From NCBI GenBank assembly GCA_963731035.1, contig CAVSUY010000021.1, forward strand, positions 1 through 64,000: DNA of 64,000 nucleotides, given 5' to 3'. How positions within the stretch are numbered: the first letter of the stretch is position 1; each line of letters starts with the position of its first letter. Under the pieces are notes generated by a model that was given only the letters and a program-made list of their open reading frames with translations, was not told the DNA's origin and did not search any database. The stretch comes from JAANXG01 sp963731035. GTDB lineage: Bacteria > Pseudomonadota > Gammaproteobacteria > Arenicellales > JAANXG01. Positions 1 to 8,141 of this stretch are shown piece after piece. Both the position numbers and the translations under genes were made by a program.

Positions 1-74
1 GAGCGGGAAACGAGGTTCGAACTCGCGACCTTCGCCTTGGCAAGGCGACGCTCTACCAGCTGAGCTATTCCCGC
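1..74 (-). tRNA. tRNA-Gly(GCC), 3' end cut by window edge
   Basis: On the minus strand the sequence starts GCGGGAATAGCTCAG, with a D-loop, an anticodon arm reading CTTGCCAAG (anticodon GCC) and a T-arm containing GGTTCGAA-type sequence. The acceptor stem GCGGGAA pairs with TTCCCGC, leaving discriminator U and the first C of CCA at the window edge; the rest lies outside. It follows pgsA by about 60 bases on the same strand, as in the uvrC-pgsA-glyW arrangement of many gammaproteobacteria, so co-transcription is likely. Confidence 0.95.
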
Positions 75-135
75 TCTGGGAGAGGGCGAGTAATTCTCTA
101 GTCACATCCGGACCTTGTCAAGTCTCCGTCGGACT

Positions 136-723
136 CTAAGGTCCCTCCCGACCGCTCAGGGTCGGCCAGGCCGACCTCATATACACGGCCATCGACCACA
201 AGGTCAAGGCCGCGGCCAGGTACAGAAGCCATTCCCCGACGATGATGGTCGGCACGCCCATGAAGTCGTACTTGTATACCAGCATTGTGATAGCGACAAA
301 TTGAAGCAGTGTCTTGGCCTTCCCGATCACCGACACCGCTACGCTTGCCCGCGCGCCGAGCTCCGCCATCCATTCACGCAGTGCCGACACCGTAATCTCA
401 CGGCCAATGATCACCGCTGCAGTGATCGCGAACAATATACTGCTGAAGACCGAAGCCTGGATCTTGGGATCACCAACGAGCAGAACCAGCGCCGTGGCGA
501 CGATGAGCTTGTCCGCCACCGGGTCGAGAAAGGCGCCGAAGGGCGACGACTGCTCGAGCCGCCGGGCCAGGAATCCGTCAAGCCAGTCGGTAATTCCCGC
601 GATGATGAATATCCATGCGGCCCACACCGGCGCCCAGCGATAAGGCAGCCAGTAGACGACAACGAAAACCGGAATCAGTCCGATCCGTACCAGCGTCAGT
701 ATGTTCGGAATGGTATAGGGCAC
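136..723 (-). CDS. pgsA: CDP-diacylglycerol--glycerol-3-phosphate 3-phosphatidyltransferase
   Basis: Integral membrane enzyme (195 aa) that condenses CDP-diacylglycerol with glycerol-3-phosphate, the committed step to phosphatidylglycerol and cardiolipin. The CDP-alcohol phosphotransferase signature is complete: D49-G50-x2-A53-R54-x8-G63-x3-D67-x3-D71, whose aspartates bind the metal. Several hydrophobic segments follow (about 72-83, 94-107, 131-145, 162-180). The start is a GTG preceded by an AGGAGA about 12 bases upstream; no ATG lies in frame before it. It lies 29 bases after uvrC and before tRNA-Gly, the usual gammaproteobacterial order. Length matches the family (about 180-200 aa). Confidence 0.95.
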   Translation of the reverse strand: MPYTIPNILTLVRIGLIPVFVVVYWLPYRWAPVWAAWIFIIAGITDWLDGFLARRLEQSSPFGAFLDPVADKLIVATALVLLVGDPKIQASVFSSILFAITAAVIIGREITVSALREWMAELGARASVAVSVIGKAKTLLQFVAITMLVYKYDFMGVPTIIVGEWLLYLAAALTLWSMAVYMRSAWPTLSGREGP

Positions 724-752
724 GGGATTGGTATATCTCCTGTACTTGGCGG

Positions 753-2567
753 TTACTGCTGGTGAAAATGGCTATAGATTCTGCGCGCCAGATCGACGCT
801 GATGCCGGGCACCCTGGACAGGTCGTCGACCCCGGCGCGCTGCACCTCCTGGAGTCCCCCCAGGTGCCGCAGCAGGGCCTGGCGGCGCTTCTCCCCTACT
901 CCCGGAATCTGCTGCAGCGACGAGGTGACCCGGGTCTTCGCCCGCCGCCTCCGGTGCCCGGTGATAGCGAAGCGGTGCGCCTCGTCCCGGATCTGCTGAA
1001 TGAGATGCAGGCCCGGCGAATGGGCCCGGGGATACACGGCGCGTCCACTCCCTGACAGGTACAGCTTCTCGAAGCCCGCCTTGCGGGTCGGCCCCTTGGC
1101 CACCGCGAGCACCGCGACGCCGTCCACCTGCAGCTCCTCGAGGACGCTCTCGGCCACCGCGAGCTGGCCCTTTCCACCGTCGACGATCAACAGGTCCGGA
1201 ATGCGGCCCCCGCCATCCTTGAGCTTCTCGTAGCGGCGGGTCAGCGCCTCTCTCAGTGCCCCGTAGTCGTCACCGGACGCGCCGGGCTTGACGTTGTAGC
1301 GACGATAGTCGGCCGATACCGGGCCTTCCTCGTCGAACACGACACAGGACACCACCGCGGCCTCGCCCCGGGTATGGCTCACGTCCAGGCATTCCATTCG
1401 CTGCGGCACGGCCTCTAGTCCCAGCATGTGCTGCAAGGACTCCCGCTTGTCCACCTGGCTGGCCTGCTCCGACATGTGCCGGGCCAGGCGGTGACGGGCA
1501 TTGTCCGTCGCGCCGTCGAGCAGCCGCGCCCTCCGGCTGCGGGGCCTGGCCTGGAGGCGCACCTTCCGGCCTTCGCGGTCCGAAAGCATGCGCTCCATCA
1601 GCGCCACGTGGCGCGGCGCCGGGCGCACGAGAATCTGCGGCGGCACCGGTTTATCCAGATAAAACTGCCCCAGGAACGCGCTCATTACGTCGGCCGGCGG
1701 TGTCTCCAGGCCGATGCGGGGATAGAAGGCCTTGCTGCCGCTGTGTCGCCCGGCGCGGACGAAGGTCACGTCGACGCAGGCCGCCCCGTTCTCCATCGCC
1801 AGGGCGATCACGTCCCAGTCTCCCCCACCGTTGTCGATGGACTGAGTCTCCTGGATCCGGGACAAGGACCGTATCCGGTCCCGATACATGGCGGCGGACT
1901 CGAAATCCTGCTGGGCCGAAGCCTTCTCCATGGCTTCCGAGAGGTACTGATGCAGATTGTCGTTCTTGCCCTCGAGGAACAGAACGGCCTGCTCCACGTC
2001 GCGGCGATACCGGTCCGCGTCGACGTAGCCTGCACAAGGCGCCGTGCAACGGTCGATCTGGTATTGCAGGCACGGCCGGGACCGGGTTCGGTAGAAGGTA
2101 TCCTCGCACTGCCGGACGGGGAAGATTTTCTGCAGCTGAGCCAGCACCTCGCGCACCGCCCCGGCGCTGGCGTAAGGCCCGAAATAGCGGCCCGGCTGGG
2201 ATCGGTTGCCCCGATAGAATCCCAGCCGCGGAAACTCCGTGCTGTCATCGAGGTGTATGTAGGGGTAGCTCTTGTCATCGCGCAGCACCACATTGTATCG
2301 AGGCCGGTGCTTCTTGATGAGATTGTTCTCCAGCAGCAGGGCCTCACTCTCGGTGTGAGTCCGGATCACCTCGACGTTGGTGACGTGGCGCATCATGGCC
2401 TGAGTTTTGGGCGGCAGGCCGCCGGCGCGGAAGTAGCTGGCCACCCGCTTCTTCAGGCTTCGCGCCTTGCCGACGTATATCGGCTCTCCGGCGCCGTTCA
2501 GCATCTGGTAGACGCCGGGTGAGTCGTCAAGTCCCGACAGCAGCGATTTGGAATCGAATTCCGGCAT
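753..2567 (-). CDS. uvrC: Excinuclease ABC subunit C
   Basis: Nuclease of the UvrABC nucleotide excision repair complex, making the 3' and 5' incisions around a lesion. The 604-aa product begins MPEFDSKSLL. It has an N-terminal GIY-YIG nuclease domain (GVY at 18-20, IYVG at 30-33), a UVR domain at about 205-235 that contacts UvrB, the RNase H-like C-terminal nuclease (for example DVSHTRGEAAV and LLIVDGGKGQL), and tandem helix-hairpin-helix motifs at the end (IPGVGEKRRQALL). An upstream in-frame ATG at 2612 would add 15 non-homologous residues and overlap the preceding gene, so the start at 2567, 10 bases after that gene's stop, is preferred. Confidence 0.96.
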   Translation of the reverse strand: MPEFDSKSLLSGLDDSPGVYQMLNGAGEPIYVGKARSLKKRVASYFRAGGLPPKTQAMMRHVTNVEVIRTHTESEALLLENNLIKKHRPRYNVVLRDDKSYPYIHLDDSTEFPRLGFYRGNRSQPGRYFGPYASAGAVREVLAQLQKIFPVRQCEDTFYRTRSRPCLQYQIDRCTAPCAGYVDADRYRRDVEQAVLFLEGKNDNLHQYLSEAMEKASAQQDFESAAMYRDRIRSLSRIQETQSIDNGGGDWDVIALAMENGAACVDVTFVRAGRHSGSKAFYPRIGLETPPADVMSAFLGQFYLDKPVPPQILVRPAPRHVALMERMLSDREGRKVRLQARPRSRRARLLDGATDNARHRLARHMSEQASQVDKRESLQHMLGLEAVPQRMECLDVSHTRGEAAVVSCVVFDEEGPVSADYRRYNVKPGASGDDYGALREALTRRYEKLKDGGGRIPDLLIVDGGKGQLAVAESVLEELQVDGVAVLAVAKGPTRKAGFEKLYLSGSGRAVYPRAHSPGLHLIQQIRDEAHRFAITGHRRRRAKTRVTSSLQQIPGVGEKRRQALLRHLGGLQEVQRAGVDDLSRVPGISVDLARRIYSHFHQQ

Positions 2568-2577
2568 GGACACGCAT

Positions 2578-3210
2578 TCAGTTGAGGAGCTCCGCGACCC
2601 GCTTGAAGACATCCCTGAACATGGGTTCCGTCAGGCGGCCCGTCTGCGTGTTATACCGGCTGCAGTGGTAACTGTCGATCAAGGTCCTGCCCTCCGGCAG
2701 CTCATGCAGAGCGTTGTGGGCGAACTTGAATGCCGACTGTTTCAGGCCGAAGGTCCTCAGCAATGCGCGGTGGGCAAGCGCCCCCAATGCCAGAATGACA
2801 AGATCCGCACGGGATTGTTCAATCTCGGATTTCAGAAACCCGTTGCAGTTGATCAACTCCGAATTCAGAGGCTTGTTCTCCGGCGGCAGGCATTTCACGG
2901 CGTTGGTGATCCGGCAGTCGCTCAGGACAAGGCCGTCGCCCGCGGCCACGGATTGCGGACGGCTGGCGAAACCGAAATCGTACAGGGTCCGGTAAAGCAG
3001 GATTCCGGCGTGGTCTCCGGTGAACGGTCTCCCGGACGCGTTGGCCCCATGCTTCCCCGGCGCCAGGCCGACGATCAGCAGGCGTGCCCGCGGGTCTCCG
3101 AACGGCGCGACCGGGGCGCAATAATACCCGGGATGCTCGCGTTTTACCGTACGCAGAAACGCCGCCAGCCGCTCACATCGCCGGCACCCTGGATCGAAGC
3201 TCTGTTCCAC
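2578..3210 (-). CDS. Uracil-DNA glycosylase, family 5 (UDGb) type
   Basis: Probably removes uracil (and possibly other deaminated bases) from DNA in base excision repair. Motif A reads GLAPGKHGANASGRPFTGD (48-66) and motif B HCSRYNTQTGRLT; the GLAPG...TGRLT pairing is typical of family 5 UDGb enzymes rather than family 4 (GEAPG) or family 1 (GQDPY). Cysteines C9 and C12 plus C107 and C122 (15 apart) fit the 4Fe-4S ligand pattern of families 4 and 5. The 210-aa length is normal. It lies directly upstream of uvrC on the same strand, so a small DNA-repair operon is plausible. The family is read from motifs; substrate range is not visible. Confidence 0.88.
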   Translation of the reverse strand: MEQSFDPGCRRCERLAAFLRTVKREHPGYYCAPVAPFGDPRARLLIVGLAPGKHGANASGRPFTGDHAGILLYRTLYDFGFASRPQSVAAGDGLVLSDCRITNAVKCLPPENKPLNSELINCNGFLKSEIEQSRADLVILALGALAHRALLRTFGLKQSAFKFAHNALHELPEGRTLIDSYHCSRYNTQTGRLTEPMFRDVFKRVAELLN

Positions 3211-3304
3211 TCAAGTAGTATGCCAGACCTGCCGCCGCTGTTGCCGCGCGGGCGGCGGTTCACCTAGAATCGCGCTCTCTCATAAACCAGGGTCCGGTAC
3301 TGCA

Positions 3305-3865
3305 TTGAAAATCTCCGCATTCGAACTCCGCGTCGGCAATCTGATCGACTACCAGGGCAAGCTGTGGCGGGTGCTCAAGAAAAACCACGTCAAGCCCGGC
3401 AAGGGCGGCGCCTTCGTGCAGGTCGAGCTCAAGGACATCACGGGCGGTACCAAGCTGAATGAACGCTTCCGGTCTGTGGACACCGTGGAGAAAGCCCACG
3501 TCGAGCCCCGGCAAATGCAGTACCTGTACGCCGAGTCCGATGCCCTGATCTTCATGGACAACGTGACCTTCGAGCAGATGCACATCCCCCGCGAGGACCT
3601 GGGGGATCAGCTCGGCTACCTGCTTCCCAACGCCGAGGTTCAGGTCAATTTCCACAACGACGTTCCCATCGGCATGGACCTGCCCGCCAACGTCGTTCTC
3701 GAGGTGGTGGATACCGAAAGCGTGATCAAGGGCCAGACCGCCACCGGCTCCGGCAAGCCCGCCGAGTTGGAAACCGGACTGAAAGTCATGGTCCCGGCTT
3801 TCGTGAGCGTCGGCGACAAGGTCAAGGTCAACACCGACACCGGGGAGTACGTGGAGCGCGCTTAG
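3305..3865 (+). CDS. efp: Elongation factor P
   Basis: Translation factor that enters the ribosomal E-site and relieves stalling at polyproline stretches. The 186-aa protein has the KOW-like N-terminal domain with loop KPGKGGAF; K33 corresponds to the lysine beta-lysylated in E. coli EF-P (K34). Two OB-type domains follow. The start is TTG, because no in-frame ATG or GTG fits the conserved N-terminus (MKISAFELRVGN). The body (TKLNERFRS, VIKGQTATGSGKPAELETG) reads closer to the alphaproteobacterial-type EF-P than to E. coli EF-P, judged from memory. It diverges from the UDG gene and converges on nagZ, with a hairpin between. Confidence 0.95.
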   Translation: MKISAFELRVGNLIDYQGKLWRVLKKNHVKPGKGGAFVQVELKDITGGTKLNERFRSVDTVEKAHVEPRQMQYLYAESDALIFMDNVTFEQMHIPREDLGDQLGYLLPNAEVQVNFHNDVPIGMDLPANVVLEVVDTESVIKGQTATGSGKPAELETGLKVMVPAFVSVGDKVKVNTDTGEYVERA

Positions 3866-3867
3866 CC

Positions 3868-3886
3868 CTCTCCCCCACGGGGAGAG
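3868..3886. repeat. REP-like hairpin between efp and nagZ
   Basis: CTCTCCCC, CAC, GGGGAGAG gives a perfect 8-bp stem with a 3-base loop just after the efp stop, followed by GGGGTGAGTGGG. It belongs to the CCCTCTCCC...GGGAGAGGG(TTGGGGTGAG) repeats seen at three more places in this window. It could also act as a terminator between the convergent genes, though there is no T-run. Confidence 0.65.
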
Positions 3887-3940
3887 CGTCGGGGTGAGTG
3901 GGACCAACGGGCTACGGTAAGCGCCGGCAGACCCTTTTCC

Positions 3941-4966
3941 CTATCCGGCATCGGTCGCCGATTGCCGGATTACCTCCTGTCCGGCCGCCAACGTTTGGGG
4001 CATCACCGACCCCGGGCGGCCGTACAGGGAGGCAACGGCTGCCGTTGAATCGAGGGTCGCCCAGTCCGCTCGCGTCCCTTGCAGCAGCGCGTCCACCGCC
4101 GGGAGATCGTTGCAGATCGGCAGCAGGTCGCAGCCGGCACGCAATGCCGCGGCACAGCGTGCGTGCAAGGGCTCGTTGCCGGCGCCGGCCATGCTCAGGT
4201 CATCGCTGAACACCACGCCGCGGAACCCGATCTCGCTCTCGAGAACATCGTGTATCCAAAATGGAGAGAAGCTGGGAACCCGCGGGTCGATATCCCCGTA
4301 ACGCACGTGGGCCAGCATCACACCCCGCAGCCGGCCGGCGAGCGAGCGGTACGGCACCAGGTCGCACTCGCGAAGGGCGGCGATGGACCGCCCGTCCTCC
4401 GGCAGGCTGGTGTGGGAATCCGTGCCGGTACCGCCGTGGCCGGGAAAGTGCTTGCCGATGCTACGCATGCCGGCCTCCTCCATGCCATCGATGCAGGCCA
4501 GCGCCAGAATGCTCACGGCCTCGGGATCGGAATGAAACGCCCGGTCGCCGATCACCCGGCTGTCGCATTGCAATACGTCCAGAACCGGCGCGAAAGACAG
4601 GTCCACGCCGCATTCGATCAGCTCCCCGGCCATCACCAGACCGATGTCGTGAGCAAGCCGGCCGGCGGCGCCGGGGTCGGTGTCGTAGAGGCGTCCACAG
4701 ACGGCGGCAGGCGGCAGGCGGGCGAAGCCGTCCCGGAATCGCTGCACCCGGCCGCCCTCCTGGTCCACCGTGATCAGCAGCTCAGGGGAGCGGAGCGCCT
4801 TGATCTCGCGGGTCAGGCTGCGGAGCTGGTCGCGGTCGGCGAAGTTTCGGGTGAACAGAATAACGCCGCCCACCCCGGGGTGTCGCAAGCGCTCGCGGTC
4901 CCGGTCGCTCAGGGTCAGGTCGCCGTCCAGGTCGACGATTAGTGGACCCAACTGTCCGCCGGACAC
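3941..4966 (-). CDS. nagZ: Beta-N-acetylhexosaminidase NagZ (GH3)
   Basis: Cytoplasmic glycoside hydrolase that removes GlcNAc from GlcNAc-anhydroMur-peptides during peptidoglycan recycling. The 341-aa single-domain GH3 protein has no signal peptide. Diagnostic motifs are VDQEGGRVQRF (67-77), KHFPGHG (172-178) with the downstream D183/H185 acid-base dyad typical of NagZ, and FSDDLSM (253-259) carrying the catalytic aspartate. It is the last gene of the long minus-strand operon and starts 1 base after the L,D-transpeptidase stop, so two cell-wall enzymes sit together. In Pseudomonas nagZ neighbours the MTIP/csiV/mfd genes that here lie around 51-57 kb (from memory). Confidence 0.95.
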   Translation of the reverse strand: MSGGQLGPLIVDLDGDLTLSDRDRERLRHPGVGGVILFTRNFADRDQLRSLTREIKALRSPELLITVDQEGGRVQRFRDGFARLPPAAVCGRLYDTDPGAAGRLAHDIGLVMAGELIECGVDLSFAPVLDVLQCDSRVIGDRAFHSDPEAVSILALACIDGMEEAGMRSIGKHFPGHGGTGTDSHTSLPEDGRSIAALRECDLVPYRSLAGRLRGVMLAHVRYGDIDPRVPSFSPFWIHDVLESEIGFRGVVFSDDLSMAGAGNEPLHARCAAALRAGCDLLPICNDLPAVDALLQGTRADWATLDSTAAVASLYGRPGSVMPQTLAAGQEVIRQSATDAG

Positions 4967-4967
4967 T

Positions 4968-5450
4968 CTACTCGTCCCGGATGTTCACCGGAGTACCCGG
5001 CGGGATCCGGTCGAAGAGTTCCAGGACGTCGTGGTTGCGCATCTTGACGCAGCCGTGCGAGCTCGGAACGCCCATGGGATCTTCTTCCGGGGCGCCGTGT
5101 ATGTAGATGAAGCGGCGCATCGTATCCACCTCTCCCAGGCGGTTGAACCCCGGCTCCAAGCCGCTCAACCACAGGATGCGCGTCAGGATCCAGTCCCGGT
5201 GCGGATAGCGCCTGCGCAGCGCCGGCCCGTATATCTCTCCGGTCGGCCGGCGTCCCCGGAACACGGTGTTGACCGGGCAGCCCGTCCCGATCTTGGCGCG
5301 GATCCGGTGAGCGCCGCGCGGCGTGCACTCACTGCCGTTGCGTTCCCCCGGGCCGTTAGTGGCAGTGGAAACACGGTATACCGAGAGCGTTTCCCCTCGG
5401 TCATCCAGAAGCCGCAGCTCCTGGTGGGCCAGGGACAGGTCGAGCTCCAT
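4968..5450 (-). CDS. L,D-transpeptidase (YkuD domain)
   Basis: Small protein (160 aa) made almost entirely of a YkuD catalytic domain: HGA at 118-120 and S131-H132-G133-C134, with C134 the expected nucleophile of the HXX...SHGC motif. Such enzymes form 3-3 peptide crosslinks or attach proteins to peptidoglycan. There is no signal peptide or LysM domain, so export is not explained; a cytoplasmic role such as acting on recycled muropeptides would fit its position between an LMW phosphatase (2-base gap) and nagZ (1-base gap), but that is inference. Confidence 0.88.
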   Translation of the reverse strand: MELDLSLAHQELRLLDDRGETLSVYRVSTATNGPGERNGSECTPRGAHRIRAKIGTGCPVNTVFRGRRPTGEIYGPALRRRYPHRDWILTRILWLSGLEPGFNRLGEVDTMRRFIYIHGAPEEDPMGVPSSHGCVKMRNHDVLELFDRIPPGTPVNIRDE

Positions 5451-5452
5451 GG

Positions 5453-5941
5453 TTACAGGGCGTGGCGGCGCCGAAGCTCAAGAAGCAGACCTTCGGAGGC
5501 GTCCTCGATCATGTCCAGCACCCGCTCGAACCCATTGGCGCCCCCATAGTACGGGTCCGGTACCTCGGTTTCGTCGAATCGCTGCGAATATTCCATGAAC
5601 AGGTGGATCTTTTCCTCGTGTCCGCCGGCGATCGAAACCAGGTTCACGAAGTTCTCGCGGTCCATGGCCAATATGTGGTCGAACGCTTCGATGTCTTCCG
5701 GGCCGGCGCGGCGCCCCCGCAGACCCGAAAGGTCGACACCGCGGCGCAGTGCCGCTTCCTGAGCCCGCCCGTCCGGAGGCGAGCCGACGTGATAGGCATG
5801 GGTGCCCGCCGAGTCCACGTGTACCACGGACGCGAGCTGTTCGCGTTCGAGCAGGCTCCTGAATACGCCCTCCGCGCTCGGGGAACGACAGATGTTGCCG
5901 AGGCAGACAAATAGTACGCGAACTGCGGGCTTCTGGCTCAT
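5453..5941 (-). CDS. Low-molecular-weight protein-tyrosine phosphatase
   Basis: Cytoplasmic phosphatase of 162 aa. It shows the P-loop C13-LGNIC-R19-S (C-x5-R-S) with C13 as nucleophile and the general-acid loop D129-P-Y-Y near the C-terminus. The start at MSQKPAVRVL is chosen because the 16 residues upstream are not family-like. It sits between kdsB and the L,D-transpeptidase in the envelope operon. Proteins of this class (Wzb, Ptp) dephosphorylate BY-kinases; the exopolysaccharide operon at 34-45 kb encodes such a kinase but no phosphatase, so this gene is a candidate partner (inference). Confidence 0.92.
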   Translation of the reverse strand: MSQKPAVRVLFVCLGNICRSPSAEGVFRSLLEREQLASVVHVDSAGTHAYHVGSPPDGRAQEAALRRGVDLSGLRGRRAGPEDIEAFDHILAMDRENFVNLVSIAGGHEEKIHLFMEYSQRFDETEVPDPYYGGANGFERVLDMIEDASEGLLLELRRRHAL

Positions 5942-6084
5942 GACCCTGGAATCAGACAATGCAATGCATGGATACCGCCGGTTGCCCAAAGTATACCCGC
6001 GCGAAAGCGAGCACAGCAGCCGCTACGGATTGGCTTCGCGGTATCTTCGCACAGGCTCCGGACAGATCAACGATTTGCCGCATA

Positions 6085-6822
6085 TCAGTCGTGTTCCACC
6101 TCGCGTCGAAAACGCTGCAGATCCTCAGGGGTGTCGATTCCCGGGCTTGGCGCCGAGGCGGTGATGTAGACCGCTATCCGGTCGCCGTATTCCAGCGCCC
6201 TCAATTGCTCGAGGCATTCCGTCCGTTCCAGCACTGTCGGCGCTCGCGCAGTAAATAGTCGCAGGTAATCGCAACGATACGCATAGATGCCGAGGTGCCG
6301 ATAGGCGACGGCTCCGGCGCCGGCCTCCCGCGGGTAGGGAATCCTTGAACGGGAAAAATACAGGCCATCGCCGTTGCGGTTGCACACGACCTTCACGATG
6401 TTCGGGTTCTCCATATCCGCTTCATCGGCCATGGGGCTGGCGGCGGTGGCGATGCTCGCCTCGGACGATTCGGCCAAGGTTCGCGCCACACCGTTGATGA
6501 GCTCGCCGGGCATTCCCGGCTCGTCACCCTGAAGATTGACGACAATGGACGCGGGATCGAGCCCGAGACACCCCGCTGCTTCGCTGATGCGGTCGGTACC
6601 CGATGCATGGTGCCGGCCCGTGAGGCATACCTCGGCGCCGAATGCCTCGGCCGCCGCCGCGACGCGCTCGTCGTCGGTGGCGATCACTATCCGATCCGCA
6701 TCGCTGCGACGCGCCGCGTTCCACACCCACTCGATCAGGGGTCGACCCCCGGCGCGCTCCAATGGCTTTCCCGGGAGGCGGCTCGAATCGAACCGCGCCG
6801 GTATGAAGACGTTGAATCCCAT
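6085..6822 (-). CDS. kdsB: 3-deoxy-manno-octulosonate cytidylyltransferase
   Basis: Activates Kdo as CMP-Kdo for transfer to lipid A. The 245-aa nucleotidyltransferase fold begins IPARFDSSRLPGKPL (7-21), the CTP-binding loop of KdsB, followed by VNLQGDEP (metal and sugar binding), YFSRSRIPYPR and YRHLGIYAYR, all standard KdsB blocks. Length matches E. coli KdsB (248 aa). It starts 15 bases after the ycaR stop and is in the same operon as lpxK and msbA. About 140 bases separate it from the next gene (phosphatase), with nothing recognisable in them. Confidence 0.96.
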   Translation of the reverse strand: MGFNVFIPARFDSSRLPGKPLERAGGRPLIEWVWNAARRSDADRIVIATDDERVAAAAEAFGAEVCLTGRHHASGTDRISEAAGCLGLDPASIVVNLQGDEPGMPGELINGVARTLAESSEASIATAASPMADEADMENPNIVKVVCNRNGDGLYFSRSRIPYPREAGAGAVAYRHLGIYAYRCDYLRLFTARAPTVLERTECLEQLRALEYGDRIAVYITASAPSPGIDTPEDLQRFRREVEHD

Positions 6823-6837
6823 CGCGGCGGCGGCGAT

Positions 6838-7032
6838 TTACTTCCTCAGCGCCTGCACTTCTTCGTCGGTCAAGGGCCGCGCTTCCTCCTCGAGCATGAT
6901 CGGAATGCCGTCGCGTATGGGGTAAGCGAGCCGGGCCGACTTGCTGACCAGCTCCTGGTGCTCCTTGTCGTAAGTCAAGGGGCCTTTGGTCACGGGACAC
7001 ACCAGAATATCCAACAGCTTCTTGTCAATCAT
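6838..7032 (-). CDS. ycaR: Trm112/YcaR family protein
   Basis: Small 64-aa protein of the Trm112 family, constantly found between lpxK and kdsB in gammaproteobacteria; its bacterial function is not firmly established. It has LLDILVCPVTKGPL (8-21) and YPIRDGIPIMLEEEAR. Only the first cysteine (C12) of the usual CPxC knuckle remains (CPVT), and the second cysteine pair is absent, so it is unlikely to hold zinc. The ATG overlaps the lpxK stop by 4 bases (ATGA), indicating translational coupling. Confidence 0.9.
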   Translation of the reverse strand: MIDKKLLDILVCPVTKGPLTYDKEHQELVSKSARLAYPIRDGIPIMLEEEARPLTDEEVQALRK

Positions 7033-8030
7033 AGGTTCAGCAACTCAATGAGTTTGTTGTCGAATCCTCCGTCCAGCTGCGTGGAAACATTCGTGTACCA
7101 GGCATCTTGGAGCGGCATGTCCATGCATTTTACCGCATCCTTCTCCGTCATCACGATGGGTGCCCCCGCCATGGCGGCAAAATCGGCCGGCAGGTACCGA
7201 TGGTGGTCGGGAAACGAATGCCCCTCGATCTCCAGGCCCAACGCGCGCAGGGCCGCGAAGAAACCCGCGGGATTTCCGATTCCGGCCACGGCGTGAACCC
7301 GACGACCCCGGAAGTCGTCGGGAGCGGCGCGATCGCCGCTGCCGAGGCGGGTCAAGCCTTCGATTCGAAGCTCCATGCGATACCCGCCGGGGCGTTCCGG
7401 ACCGCCGCTGTACACCACCGCATCCACCTCGTCCAATCGGCCAGGCGGCTCCCGCAACGGACCGGCGGGGAGACAAAAGCCATTTCCCAAACCCGCCTCT
7501 CCCCCTACCACCGCGATCTCGACCTGGCGGTCCATGGCGTAGTGCTGTAAGCCATCGTCGGAGATCACGATATCGCAGCCAAACCGCGAGATCAGCTCGT
7601 TCACCCCGCGCGGGCGATCGGCGTCGACCACCACCGGGACGTCCAGGTTTCTCGCCATCATAGCCGGCTCGTCGCCGCACTCGGACGCCGGCGTGTCAGG
7701 GCCCACGAGCAGCGGCATCCGCCGTGGCGCACCGCCGTAACCGCGGCTGACGATTCCGGGCCGGCACCCCCGCTCCCGCAGCAGGCGGGCAACGTGCATC
7801 ACCAGCGGTGTCTTGCCGCTGCCGCCCACCGTAACGCCGCCCACGACCACCACCGGCCTCGAGAAGCTGACGGTCCTGCACACTCCCAGGGCATAACAGG
7901 CGCGCCGAACGCTCGCCAGGGCGACGTAGATCCAGCTCAAGGGCAGCAGCAGCAGACTCAATGGACCACGGCTACGCCACAGGCGCGGCACTGCCAGCCG
8001 AAGATAACGTGACGTCAGCTCAGACATCAT
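7029..8030 (-). CDS. lpxK: Tetraacyldisaccharide 4'-kinase
   Basis: Inner-membrane kinase adding the 4' phosphate to the lipid A disaccharide. The 333-aa protein starts MMSELTSRYL, with an N-terminal hydrophobic anchor (about 23-41), then the P-loop GGVTVGGSGKTP (64-75), and later ISDDGLQHY, the conserved LpxK block. An upstream GTG/ATG option to 8093 would add 21 residues that do not look conserved. It follows msbA by 111 bases and overlaps ycaR by 4. Those 111 bases show no clear terminator. Confidence 0.95.
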   Translation of the reverse strand: MMSELTSRYLRLAVPRLWRSRGPLSLLLLPLSWIYVALASVRRACYALGVCRTVSFSRPVVVVGGVTVGGSGKTPLVMHVARLLRERGCRPGIVSRGYGGAPRRMPLLVGPDTPASECGDEPAMMARNLDVPVVVDADRPRGVNELISRFGCDIVISDDGLQHYAMDRQVEIAVVGGEAGLGNGFCLPAGPLREPPGRLDEVDAVVYSGGPERPGGYRMELRIEGLTRLGSGDRAAPDDFRGRRVHAVAGIGNPAGFFAALRALGLEIEGHSFPDHHRYLPADFAAMAGAPIVMTEKDAVKCMDMPLQDAWYTNVSTQLDGGFDNKLIELLNL

Positions 8031-8141
8031 TGGTCGTCGGCCGAGCGTACGTGAAGCGATGAAGGATGTGCCGGGTGATCGTGCCGGCGGCACCGGGCAG
8101 GGCCGCGTTTGCAGTGTTGGCCATCCGGTTCGGAGTGCGGC

